DNA of 13,737 nt from SZUA-1377 sp964622255 (GTDB lineage Bacteria > Campylobacterota > Campylobacteria > Campylobacterales > QNZT01). The notes beneath the pieces were generated by a model. It was not told the origin of the DNA. It saw only the letters and a list, made by a program, of their open reading frames with translations, and searched no databases. The translations under genes were made by a program, and so were the position numbers. The stretch covers positions 1 through 13,737 of the forward strand of contig CAZUPK010000077.1 in NCBI GenBank assembly GCA_964622255.1, in the 5' to 3' direction. Shown in pieces: positions 1 through 6,441 of the stretch (positions are counted from its first letter, which is position 1; each line of letters begins with the position of its first letter).

Positions 1-133
1 ATGCTATTATTTTTTCAGCCTTTTTAGTACCTATGCCCTTTATTTTCATAAAATCCTCTTTTGTAGCACTATTTATATCAAATGCAAAAAGAGTTATACT
101 TGCCAATAGTATTGTCAAAAACAGTTTTCTCAT
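1..133 (-). CDS. comEA: ComEA-like helix-hairpin-helix DNA-binding protein, N-terminal part (runs off the left edge)
   Basis: The minus-strand frame starts at ATG 133-131 and stays open to the window edge, giving 44 residues. It begins with a signal peptide (MRK, a hydrophobic run LFLTILLASITLFA), then FDINSATKEDFMKIKGIG followed by TKKAEKII. The pattern D-x-N-x-A, then G-I-G-x-K-K-A-x-x-I is the helix-hairpin-helix of ComEA-type proteins, which bind double-stranded DNA in the periplasm during natural transformation. Short forms made of only a signal peptide and one HhH domain are common in Campylobacterota. A purine-rich AAGAAG lies 5-10 bases before the ATG. The gene lies downstream of pckA and the ligase relic on the same strand, with about 310 bases between. 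Only the domain's first half is visible. A small HhH protein with another role cannot be excluded. Confidence 0.8.
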   Translation of the reverse strand, partial: MRKLFLTILLASITLFAFDINSATKEDFMKIKGIGTKKAEKIIA

Positions 134-169
134 CACTTTCTTCTTTTATTTTTTGTAAAAAAAAATCGG

Positions 170-235
170 AAAACAGGTAAAAAACTTTAGAAAATTTTCA
201 AAATTTTGTTTTAGAAAATAAAACTTTCCTGTTTT
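170..235. repeat. Inverted repeat AAAACAGG ... CCTGTTTT in the comEA upstream gap
   Basis: AAAACAGG at 170-177 is perfectly complementary to CCTGTTTT at 228-235. The 50 bases between are very A+T-rich and contain the palindrome GAAAATTTTC (190-199). It lies just upstream of comEA, so it could be an operator, a transcript hairpin, or the trace of a small element. AT-rich DNA produces such repeats by chance, so the role is unknown. Confidence 0.3.
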
Positions 236-256
236 GATATACTCCCCATCAATAAA

Positions 257-452
257 TTAAGGGGATTCTGACTTTATAACAGGAATTGGCCTATTAGCAC
301 CTTTTAACATCCCAATAATCTCTGATACCATCAAGCTTTTTGCTCATAACCCAACTGGTTATATTTTGATCTTTATAAACCTCCAAAAGAAGAAGATCTA
401 TATTTTTAGCAAAAAGCCAAAATGGCATCAGCAAAAAAAGAAGTTTAACCAA
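257..452 (-). pseudogene. Remnant of a secreted ATP-dependent DNA ligase (LigE type), truncated and frameshifted
   Basis: A frame from TTG at 452-450, overlapping the pckA stop, encodes 52 residues and stops at 296-294. It opens with a hydrophobic signal peptide (MVKLLFLLMPFWLFA), then a stretch ending in SWVMSKKLDGIRDYWD. The KLDG at residues 39-42 is motif I (KxDG) of ATP-dependent DNA ligases, with Lys39 as the adenylated residue. The sequence around it matches the small periplasmic LigE ligases of competent proteobacteria. After WDVK the frame breaks. A one-base shift continues with a short NRPIPV-like stretch resembling the next part of the family, then stops at 257. The rest of the roughly 250-280-residue enzyme (motifs III-VI, OB fold) is absent. 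Gene identity is well supported by the motif. Loss of function follows from the missing domains. Confidence 0.65.
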
Positions 453-2040
453 GTTGAGGTCCAGCTTTTGCTATCTCCTCATCATCATATCTTTTAAAGT
501 TCTCTATAAACTCTTTTGCTAACTGTTCTCGTGTAGCATAGTAAGCTTCTTTATCTTTCCAAGCATTTTTAGGATTTAACACTTTAGGATCAACTCCTGG
601 AAGATTTGTTGGAAACTCTAGTCCAAAAGTATCTGTTTTATCAAACTCACAGTTATGGATACTTCCATCTAAGATGGCATTTATACAAGGTCTTGTTACT
701 TTTGAAAGACTCATCCTTTTTATGCCATCATCAGTCGCTTTTCCACCTGTCCACCCAGTATTTACTAAGAAAACATTTACATCATACTTATCTATCTTCT
801 CTCCTAAAAGTTTTGCATAAACAGTTGGATGAAGTGGTAAAAAAGCTTCTCCAAAACATGCACTAAAGGTAGTAACAGGCTCTGTTATACCTCTCTCAGT
901 CCCTGCAACTTTTGCAGTATATCCACTTAAAAAGTAATACATAGCTTGTTCTTTTGTAAGTCTGCTTACTGGAGGTAAAACTCCATAAGCATCAGCACTT
1001 AAAAAGATAATATTTTTTGGATGTCCAGCTTGAAGGTTTTTTTTATGATTTTTTATATGCCATATAGGATATGAAACTCTTGTATTTTCAGTTTTGCTTC
1101 CATCACCAAAGTCAACTTTTCTATCCCTAATAACAACATTTTCCAAAAGTGCATCTTCTTTTATAGCCCCATAAATTTCCGGCTCATCCTCTGCACTTAA
1201 ATTTATAACTTTTGCATAACATCCACCCTCAAAGTTAAAAATACCATCCTCATCCCATCCATGTTCATCGTCGCCTATCAAAGCTCTCTTGCTGTCTGTG
1301 CTAAGAGTTGTTTTTCCGGTTCCACTAAGTCCGAAGAAGAGTGCGGTATCTCCTTTTTCTCCAACATTTGCAGAGCAGTGCATAGAGAGTTTACCCTCAA
1401 GTGGTAACCAATAGTTCATCATAGAGAAAATTCCCTTTTTCATCTCTCCACCATACCAAGTCCCAAGCATAATAGCTTTGTTTTTCTCTACATCAAATCC
1501 AACAAATACCTCGGAGTTCAATCCATCTTTTTCCCAATCCTTATTTACAGCCTTTGCTGCATTTAAGACAGTAAAATCAGGTTCAAAATCTTTCAACTCT
1601 TCCTCTGTTGGTCTTATAAACATGTTTTTGACAAAATGAGCTTGCCAAGCAACCTCTGTTATAAATCTTATTTTCTTTTTACTAGCATCACTTGAACCTG
1701 TAAAAAGATCCATCACATAAAGCTTTTTATTTGATAGTTGTTTTTTTGCTACCTCTTCAAGTCTGTTAAATATCTTTTCATCAACCTTTTGATTTATATT
1801 TCCCCAAGCAATATTTTTATTTGATGGTTCTCTATTTACAAAATATTTATCTTTAGGGCTTCTTCCTGTAAATTCACCAGTATCACAAGCAACAGCTCCT
1901 AGATCGGTTTCATAAACCTTTTCATATCCCTCCAATTTAGGATCTAGTTCATGTTTTTTTAACTCTTTATAAGTTGGATTATAAAAAATCTCCTCAACCC
2001 CTTTAATTCCCATAGCTTCTAAATCTTTAGCCGTAACCAT
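445..2040 (-). CDS. pckA: Phosphoenolpyruvate carboxykinase (ATP-dependent)
   Basis: The 531-residue protein catalyses oxaloacetate + ATP to phosphoenolpyruvate + CO2 + ADP, the entry step of gluconeogenesis, in the cytoplasm. Full length for the ATP-type family. Visible motifs: FTGRSPKDKY with the substrate arginine at residue 60; YGGEMKKG with the metal-site lysine near 202; the metal-site histidine in SMHCSAN near 221; the P-loop GLSGTGKTTLS at 237-247; the kinase-2 motif IGDDEHGW at 256-262; and the R-x-S-Y-P arginine near 321. All key residues are present. An AAGGGA ribosome-binding site lies upstream of the ATG. It is read in the same direction as the cytochrome gene upstream but separated from it by a terminator and 160 bases, so it is probably a separate unit. 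The C-terminal end overlaps the start of the ligase relic. Confidence 0.98.
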   Translation of the reverse strand: MVTAKDLEAMGIKGVEEIFYNPTYKELKKHELDPKLEGYEKVYETDLGAVACDTGEFTGRSPKDKYFVNREPSNKNIAWGNINQKVDEKIFNRLEEVAKKQLSNKKLYVMDLFTGSSDASKKKIRFITEVAWQAHFVKNMFIRPTEEELKDFEPDFTVLNAAKAVNKDWEKDGLNSEVFVGFDVEKNKAIMLGTWYGGEMKKGIFSMMNYWLPLEGKLSMHCSANVGEKGDTALFFGLSGTGKTTLSTDSKRALIGDDEHGWDEDGIFNFEGGCYAKVINLSAEDEPEIYGAIKEDALLENVVIRDRKVDFGDGSKTENTRVSYPIWHIKNHKKNLQAGHPKNIIFLSADAYGVLPPVSRLTKEQAMYYFLSGYTAKVAGTERGITEPVTTFSACFGEAFLPLHPTVYAKLLGEKIDKYDVNVFLVNTGWTGGKATDDGIKRMSLSKVTRPCINAILDGSIHNCEFDKTDTFGLEFPTNLPGVDPKVLNPKNAWKDKEAYYATREQLAKEFIENFKRYDDEEIAKAGPQLG

Positions 2041-2173
2041 TTGACCATTCCCTTTTATTTAAAGTTATGTCAGACTTTACTACTTGAAGGCTTAAAAGTG
2101 AATAAATTTATGATTTGCAACAAGGATAATTACAACTTTTTTAATAGACAGAAGATAAAAAAGGAAGATAAGA

Positions 2174-2191
2174 AGGGGGCAAATGCCCCTT
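2174..2191 (-). terminator. Hairpin terminator downstream of the cytochrome c gene
   Basis: A perfect stem GGGGCA-AA-TGCCCC lies at 2176-2189, extended by one G-T and one A-T pair. It sits about 15 bases past the cytochrome stop codon. In the minus-strand transcript it is followed by a pyrimidine-rich run ending in TTTTTT, consistent with an imperfect intrinsic terminator that separates the cytochrome gene from pckA. Confidence 0.65.
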
Positions 2192-2204
2192 TTATGAAGT
2201 AAAA

Positions 2205-2486
2205 CTATTTACCGTATTTTTCAGCAATCTCTTTTATATCAGCATCACTAAGTTTAGCTACTTGTCCTTTCATAAGACCTTTCATAGCTCCACCATATGT
2301 GCCATCTTTGTAACCTTTAAGAGCTTTCTCTATATCAGCTTTTGTCATATCTTTAACGATTTTAGATTTTCCTAAAGCTTTTTTACCAAAATCTGCTCCA
2401 TGACAACCTGCACATGCTGCCACATTTACTTCTGCAAAAAGACTTGCTACTGCTACTACTGTTAAACCTAAGATAACTTTTTTCAT
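2205..2486 (-). CDS. Periplasmic monohaem cytochrome c (class I, c-553 type)
   Basis: This is a 93-residue exported electron carrier. A signal peptide (MKKVILGLTVVAVASLFA) precedes a mature domain with the haem c site CAGCH at residues 25-29. The C-terminal half contains GGAMKGLMKG, which supplies the likely axial methionine (Met68 or Met72), and ends in an amphipathic helix. Size and layout fit cytochrome c-553, which carries electrons between the bc1 complex or dehydrogenases and terminal oxidases in Campylobacterota. Start choice: an ATG two codons earlier lies directly against the AAAGGAG ribosome-binding site, while the ATG at 2486 is 6 bases from it and begins the usual MKK signal peptide. 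The gene has its own TATAAT and its own terminator, so it is probably monocistronic. Confidence 0.93.
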   Translation of the reverse strand: MKKVILGLTVVAVASLFAEVNVAACAGCHGADFGKKALGKSKIVKDMTKADIEKALKGYKDGTYGGAMKGLMKGQVAKLSDADIKEIAEKYGK

Positions 2487-2555
2487 TACCATCTCCTTTT
2501 AAAATAATTTGAAAATTTAATCTATCATAAGTTTTCTTAATAAACTTTCATCCTT

Positions 2556-2561
2556 ATTATA
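2556..2561 (-). promoter_or_regulatory. Predicted -10 box of the cytochrome c gene
   Basis: TATAAT occurs on the minus strand about 70 bases upstream of the chosen start. No convincing -35 is seen, as is usual for Campylobacterota housekeeping promoters. The position in the gap between two genes supports it. Confidence 0.45.
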
Positions 2562-2588
2562 TAAATATTAAGTGAAAAAATTGTGTAG

Positions 2589-2921
2589 TTACTTAATCTT
2601 TCCAAATACTTTGTATTTTTCCCAATATATATCTATTGCTTTTTTCAATTCATCACTATTTAAATCTGACTTTTGTTTTATACCAAATATCCTAATATAC
2701 TCCTTTGGCATTACAGATAACTCTTTTGTAGGATTTTTTAAATAATAATACATAACTGATTTTACAGATTGTTCACTGCTATACCTTAGTAAATACTTAA
2801 AAAATGTATCTTTTAAACTTACTGAAAGCATCTTATGACAATAAACACACTCCCTTTCAAAAATATCTGAAAATAAAATAGTTTGTAATAAAAGATATAC
2901 TATAAACATTTTTTTTACCAT
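2589..2921 (-). CDS. Small exported CxxCH protein (cytochrome c-like) in a two-component operon
   Basis: A 110-residue protein with a short signal peptide (MVKKMFIVYLLLQTILFSD) directly followed by a single haem-binding motif, CVYCH at residues 25-29. The rest is mainly helical and charged. The segment LSVMPKEY near residues 68-75 offers a possible axial methionine. Motif and export signal point to a periplasmic c-type cytochrome or haem-binding protein, but I do not recognise a named family, and the fold differs from the c-553 next door. The start codon overlaps the end of the histidine kinase gene by 7 bases, so the two are translationally coupled. That context suggests it takes part in the signalling pathway or is its product. 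No hairpin terminator is obvious; a 7-base inverted repeat (2567-2573 / 2591-2597) spans the stop. Confidence 0.8.
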   Translation of the reverse strand: MVKKMFIVYLLLQTILFSDIFERECVYCHKMLSVSLKDTFFKYLLRYSSEQSVKSVMYYYLKNPTKELSVMPKEYIRIFGIKQKSDLNSDELKKAIDIYWEKYKVFGKIK

Positions 2922-4096
2922 TTTAGAGTTACCCTTGTCCCTTTACCAACTTTTGAATCAAATTTTATATCAATATTATACTCTTTTGTTATAGCCCAAA
3001 CGATGCTAAGTCCTATACCAAAACCACCTTCGCTATCATTGAACCTTGAATATCTATTAAAAATTTCATCTATATGACTACTTTTTATCCCTATCCCACT
3101 ATCTTCTATATAAAAAAGACCTCTTTTAGTATAAATCTTTATAAAACCACCATTTTTATTATATTTTATAGCATTTGATAAAAGATTATCTATAACTCTT
3201 GTCATTTTTATTTTATCAATTTTAATACTACTTGGATATAAATCACTTTCAATTTTTATATTTTTACTATCGGCTAATGCTCTAAAAAACTCTATTCTTT
3301 CTTGTAAAAGTAGTTTTAAATCAACCTCTTCATCTTGTGTTTGTATTTTATTTCCAAGTGCAACAAATGTTAAATCCTCATATATATTTGAAATAGTTTT
3401 TGCCGCAACCTCTATTCTTCTAAGTTTTTTAAGATTTTTCTCAGCCATAACATCTCTGTTTATTATCTCCACATTTGTCAAGATAGATGTTACCGGAGTA
3501 TTTAACTCATGTGTAGTATCTTTTATAAATCTATCCAAAAGATATAAACTATTTCTCATAGGTTTTAGCATTAGCTTTGCCAAGAAATATCCTGCAATAA
3601 TCAAAATAAAAAATAAAATCAATCCCAATACAACCACATTGGCTGAAAAAAAATGCTCAAGTGTATTATCCTCTATCTCTATCACTACATACATAGCACC
3701 CAAATAAAATGAATTTAAAAGCCTTATATAGTGAATTTTGTTATTTATATTATAAATAGTTGAATTTAGATTTACATTTTTTTCTTTAAGAGTTGAAAAA
3801 ATCAATTTTTCAGAACTATCATATATTGCTGAATTAAATTTTTTAAATCTTGGATACTCTATACCGTTATGAAAGTTTTTATGCATAAACTCCAACTTTT
3901 TTATAAGTTTTGAAGAATAATTTTTTAAGTTACTATTTTGTCTTTCAAACATCAACTCTTTTTGTATTTTATAGTGTAAGACCCCACTAAAGATTAAAAT
4001 AACTAGTGAAAAAATAGTATATAAAAGTAAAAATGAGTGAAAAGTCTTTTTCTCACTCTCTAATAAACTTGTATCCCTGTTTTTTAAGACTGACAA
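2915..4096 (-). CDS. Sensor histidine kinase, membrane-bound
   Basis: A 393-residue kinase with two membrane segments (about 19-40 and 153-175) flanking a periplasmic sensing region of about 110 residues. The second segment leads straight into the phosphotransfer domain, with no clear HAMP linker. His196 lies in the H-box KDTTHELNTPV. The ATPase domain shows the N-box NLLSNAIKYNKNGG (304-317), the G1 box EDSGIGI (331-337), an F-box-like NRYSRF and the G2 box GGFGIGLSIV (357-366), so it should be active. It presumably phosphorylates the regulator encoded just upstream. The start is TTG at 4096, chosen because no other start codon fits before the first membrane segment. It overlaps the regulator gene by 44 bases. 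A GGGAAAGAGAAG stretch precedes it. The signal is not identifiable from sequence; the coupled CxxCH gene suggests redox or haem status. Confidence 0.93.
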   Translation of the reverse strand: MSVLKNRDTSLLESEKKTFHSFLLLYTIFSLVILIFSGVLHYKIQKELMFERQNSNLKNYSSKLIKKLEFMHKNFHNGIEYPRFKKFNSAIYDSSEKLIFSTLKEKNVNLNSTIYNINNKIHYIRLLNSFYLGAMYVVIEIEDNTLEHFFSANVVVLGLILFFILIIAGYFLAKLMLKPMRNSLYLLDRFIKDTTHELNTPVTSILTNVEIINRDVMAEKNLKKLRRIEVAAKTISNIYEDLTFVALGNKIQTQDEEVDLKLLLQERIEFFRALADSKNIKIESDLYPSSIKIDKIKMTRVIDNLLSNAIKYNKNGGFIKIYTKRGLFYIEDSGIGIKSSHIDEIFNRYSRFNDSEGGFGIGLSIVWAITKEYNIDIKFDSKVGKGTRVTLKW

Positions 4097-4727
4097 TCTT
4101 CTCTTTCCCTACTATTTTTCTTAAATTTTTTATATATGTTCTTAATGCACTCTCAGAATAAGTTTCATCAAAATCCCATAAACAATCATATATCCTTTCG
4201 TGAGAGAGAACTTGATTGCTATTTTGTAAAAATAATTTTAAAAGTTTACTCTCTTTATTATTTAAAGCTTGTTCTTTCCCATCTATATACAAAAGATTTG
4301 CATCTATATCATATTCAATATTTTTATCTATCTTTATTTTTTTATTTTCAGTATGAAAAAAATTTCTTTTTAATATAGACTCAACTCTTACCAAAAGTTC
4401 TTTTAAAACAAATGGTTTTTTTATATAGTCGTCACAGCCACTATCAAATCCTTTAGTCAAATCATCTATGGAGTTTAGCGATGTTATAAAGATAGCTGGA
4501 GTGGTATTCCCATTTTCTCTAAGCTCCTTTAACATATCAAAACCACTGATAGAAGGAACTTTTACATCCAAAAGCAATATATCAAAACTATTTTCATAGA
4601 TTAAATCATATGCCTCATAACCATCTTTTACACTTGTAACTTTATATCCATTATCCTCTAAAAACTCTGTAACAGTTTCATTTAATATATCATCATCTTC
4701 CAACAATAGTATTTTTTTCTCTGCCAT
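4053..4727 (-). CDS. OmpR-family response regulator
   Basis: A 224-residue two-domain transcription regulator. The receiver domain (about 1-120) has the acidic pair Asp11-Asp12, phosphoacceptor Asp54 in LLLDVKVPS, Thr82 in FITS and Lys104 in YIKKPF. The C-terminal domain (about 130-224) is an OmpR/PhoB winged helix: the segment LNNKESKLLKLFLQN, recognition-helix part SESALRTYIKNLRK and wing KKQGYKF are all recognisable. It overlaps the kinase gene, its likely partner. It is the first gene of a three-gene unit and is transcribed from the 73-base divergent region shared with the pseudopilin genes, so it could control either side. A TATAAT and an AAAGG ribosome-binding site precede the ATG. Confidence 0.95.
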   Translation of the reverse strand: MAEKKILLLEDDDILNETVTEFLEDNGYKVTSVKDGYEAYDLIYENSFDILLLDVKVPSISGFDMLKELRENGNTTPAIFITSLNSIDDLTKGFDSGCDDYIKKPFVLKELLVRVESILKRNFFHTENKKIKIDKNIEYDIDANLLYIDGKEQALNNKESKLLKLFLQNSNQVLSHERIYDCLWDFDETYSESALRTYIKNLRKIVGKEKIVSLKKQGYKFIRE

Positions 4728-4754
4728 TAAACTACCTTTATATGTTAGTTAGTT

Positions 4755-4760
4755 ATTATA
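4755..4760 (-). promoter_or_regulatory. Predicted extended -10 promoter of the regulator/kinase/CxxCH operon
   Basis: On the minus strand TGGTATAAT lies about 28 bases before the regulator's ATG, with AAAGG as ribosome-binding site between. It is an extended -10 type box in a short divergent intergenic region. No operator repeats are obvious apart from the tandem GTTAGTTAGTTA read on the plus strand just beside it. Confidence 0.6.
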
Positions 4761-4806
4761 CCACAAGGGAACATCTAAAAACCTAAAATATTTTTATGAG
4801 GTGATT

Positions 4807-5313
4807 GTGAATAAAAAAGCTTTTTCGCTTTTTGAGTTAATCTTGGTTATTATACTAATAGGCATAGTTTACTCCTTAGTTTTAGGAAAGCTTGATAAAA
4901 AACAAAATCTTTCTATAAATAAAATTGAAAATTTAAAAGATATTTTATCAAATAACTCTCAAAGTGTAAGGTTGATTGTTTTTGATAAATGTAGTAGGGT
5001 TATTATCAATGATAAAGAAAAAGATTTTGACAAAAAACTTTTTAAAGATATAGAGGTATATACTGTAGAGGATGATGCTCTTAAAAGAGTAGAATTTGCA
5101 CCTATTTCAATAAATGAAAAAATATATGATGTTTGTTTGAAATTTAATATATATAAAAATGGCTCTTCATCTTCATTTATAATAAAAAAAGGTGAAAAAT
5201 ATGTAGTATTTTTTCCATACTTTAAAAATAGTGAAGTTTTTACAAATGAGTCTGATGCAATAGAAGCATATCAAAATACAAAACTTTTAGAGGAATTCAA
5301 TAGTGAAGAGTAA
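4807..5313 (+). CDS. Prepilin-type N-terminal domain protein (pseudopilin 1)
   Basis: A 168-residue protein with a class III signal peptide: MNKKAF, then SLFELILVIILIGIVYSLVL. The cleavage site is after K-K-A-F or just before it, with glutamate at position 5 of the mature-type helix, followed by one hydrophobic segment. The remainder is a small charged, beta-rich domain as in minor pilins or pseudopilins of type II secretion and competence systems. Start choice: GTG at 4807 sits 5 bases behind GAGG and gives the standard MNKKAF leader, while GTG at 4801 overlaps the ribosome-binding site. It is the first of three overlapping pilin-like genes. No prepilin peptidase, ATPase or secretin is in the window, so the machinery must be encoded elsewhere. 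The exact subunit type is unclear. Confidence 0.85.
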   Translation: MNKKAFSLFELILVIILIGIVYSLVLGKLDKKQNLSINKIENLKDILSNNSQSVRLIVFDKCSRVIINDKEKDFDKKLFKDIEVYTVEDDALKRVEFAPISINEKIYDVCLKFNIYKNGSSSSFIIKKGEKYVVFFPYFKNSEVFTNESDAIEAYQNTKLLEEFNSEE

Positions 5314-5683
5314 AGCATTTACAATTATAGAAGTTTTAGTAGCTGTTATTATTTTAGCCACCGTGGCAACAGCACTATTTCAAATATCAATTAATAGTAA
5401 AAATAATTTTAGTTTCTATCAAAGAAAATTTGAGTATGAAAACTTAGCATCATTATCTTTATTTTCAAAAGTTATATCGAACTCAAATCTATATGAGCAA
5501 ATAAGAACAAGATATGATATAAAAGATGATGAATTAAGACGAAAACTTAAAGGTATAAAATTAACAAAAAGAATAAAAGAGTTCTCTATAAAAAAAATAG
5601 ATGAAATATCTTTAAAAATAAATCAAATTCAAATCTACTCTAAAAATGGTAGTAGTATATATTATCAAATGGGTTTAAAATGA
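5303..5683 (+). CDS. Prepilin-type N-terminal domain protein (pseudopilin 2, GspI/minor pilin-like)
   Basis: A 126-residue protein starting at GTG 5303, 8 bases behind AGGA. It begins MKSKAF, then TIIEVLVAVIILATVATALF, a typical prepilin leader with Glu5 and a single hydrophobic helix. The helix of the IIEVLVAVIIL type and the small size are most like GspI-class minor pseudopilins. The C-terminal part is basic and lysine-rich, with no recognised domain. It overlaps the preceding gene by 11 bases and the next by 4, so all three are probably co-translated and form part of one pseudopilus tip. The subunit class is inferred from size and order only. Confidence 0.85.
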   Translation: MKSKAFTIIEVLVAVIILATVATALFQISINSKNNFSFYQRKFEYENLASLSLFSKVISNSNLYEQIRTRYDIKDDELRRKLKGIKLTKRIKEFSIKKIDEISLKINQIQIYSKNGSSIYYQMGLK

Positions 5684-6147
5684 AAAAAGCTTTTACACTC
5701 ATAGAGGTAATCATATCAATATTTATATTTTCACTTGTTATGATCTTTTTATATAAAAGCACCTCCAGTTTAAGATTAAACAATATAAATCTAAAAAGGA
5801 CTACTCTAAAAAGTAAAAATCTCTCAAAAACGATAACTCTTTTAAAAAGTGATATTATTTTAAGTAGAAGTATAGATTTAAAACTGCTAAAAAAAGATAT
5901 TTTAAAAATGGATACTTTAAATAGTATCTATGATATAGCAAAACCCAAAGTAACTTGGAAAATATTAAAACAAAGCAAATCATTAGTTAGAGTAGAAGAG
6001 ATAAACGGTATAAAATTTTTAAGTGATACCACTTTAAAATGTGAAAAATTTAAAATTTACTTTTCAAAAAAAGAGCATAAAATACTTATTTATATAAAAA
6101 CAAGTAACAATAAATATCTTATAAGTGAGATAGTAACTTCATTATAA
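5680..6147 (+). CDS. Prepilin-type N-terminal domain protein (pseudopilin 3, GspJ-like)
   Basis: A 155-residue protein starting at ATG 5680 in an ATGA overlap with the previous stop. The leader MKKAF and helix TLIEVIISIFIFSLVMIFLY carry the conserved glutamate of type IV prepilins. The mature part has many serines and lysines and a single cysteine, CEKFKIYF near the C-terminus. Position after an I-like subunit, and length, are compatible with GspJ. After its stop, AAAGGAG appears at 6156-6162 but is followed by ATA rather than a start codon, so a fourth gene may have been lost. The operon ends in an AT-rich gap with only weak hairpin potential (AAATTTC-AC-GAAATTT at 6216-6231). Confidence 0.85.
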   Translation: MKKAFTLIEVIISIFIFSLVMIFLYKSTSSLRLNNINLKRTTLKSKNLSKTITLLKSDIILSRSIDLKLLKKDILKMDTLNSIYDIAKPKVTWKILKQSKSLVRVEEINGIKFLSDTTLKCEKFKIYFSKKEHKILIYIKTSNNKYLISEIVTSL

Positions 6148-6441
6148 AGCAATACAAAGGAGCTAGGAAACATAAAGTTACACCACTGTTCTTTCATATA
6201 AGTTTTTTATTAGCCAAATTTCACGAAATTTTAAACTAAGCTTAAACATATTTTTACTCTTGTTCAAAAAGTTGGATTGTAAAATAATCGTCATACTTGC
6301 AAGTCCTTTTAATTTCTGCCATTGTAGTTTTACCAGTAGGCAGTTTTTGGAGGAAATCTTACTTTACTATAAGTATCCAAATTATAAGTATCCAAAAAAA
6401 AATTAGTTAAAATAGCAGTTAAAATCGTATAAAGGTTATAT
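6148..6441. other. Gap between the pseudopilin operon and the helicase gene, no firm gene
   Basis: No convincing gene is present. On the minus strand a 34-codon open stretch (about 6256-6357) has protein-like composition (LPTGKTTMAEIKRTCKYDD), but I do not recognise it and it has no good start. An overlapping frame of about 60 codons is also open. A 14-base sequence, TATAAGTATCCAAA, is repeated in tandem at 6368-6381 and 6383-6396. AT-rich TTAAAAT and TATAAA elements just before the helicase start could be promoter elements. Confidence 0.4.
6368..6396. repeat. Two tandem copies of TATAAGTATCCAAA
   Basis: Positions 6368-6381 and 6383-6396 are identical 14-mers at a 15-base period. They lie 45-75 bases upstream of the helicase start. 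They could be a direct-repeat binding site or simple local duplication. Confidence 0.5.

Noticed and set aside
244..264. CCCC ... GGGG hairpin as a pckA terminator
   Set aside because: Only a 4-base stem with a 13-base loop and no T-run after it on the minus strand.
606..866. Plus-strand open frame of 86 codons inside pckA
   Set aside because: It is antisense to a well-conserved enzyme and is rich in His/Leu/Ser as expected from a shadow frame; no ribosome-binding site.
6256..6357. Minus-strand 34-codon stretch with a P-T-G-K-T-T string, as an ATPase remnant
   Set aside because: The string is not a full Walker A motif and no neighbouring motif is present; left as unassigned sequence.
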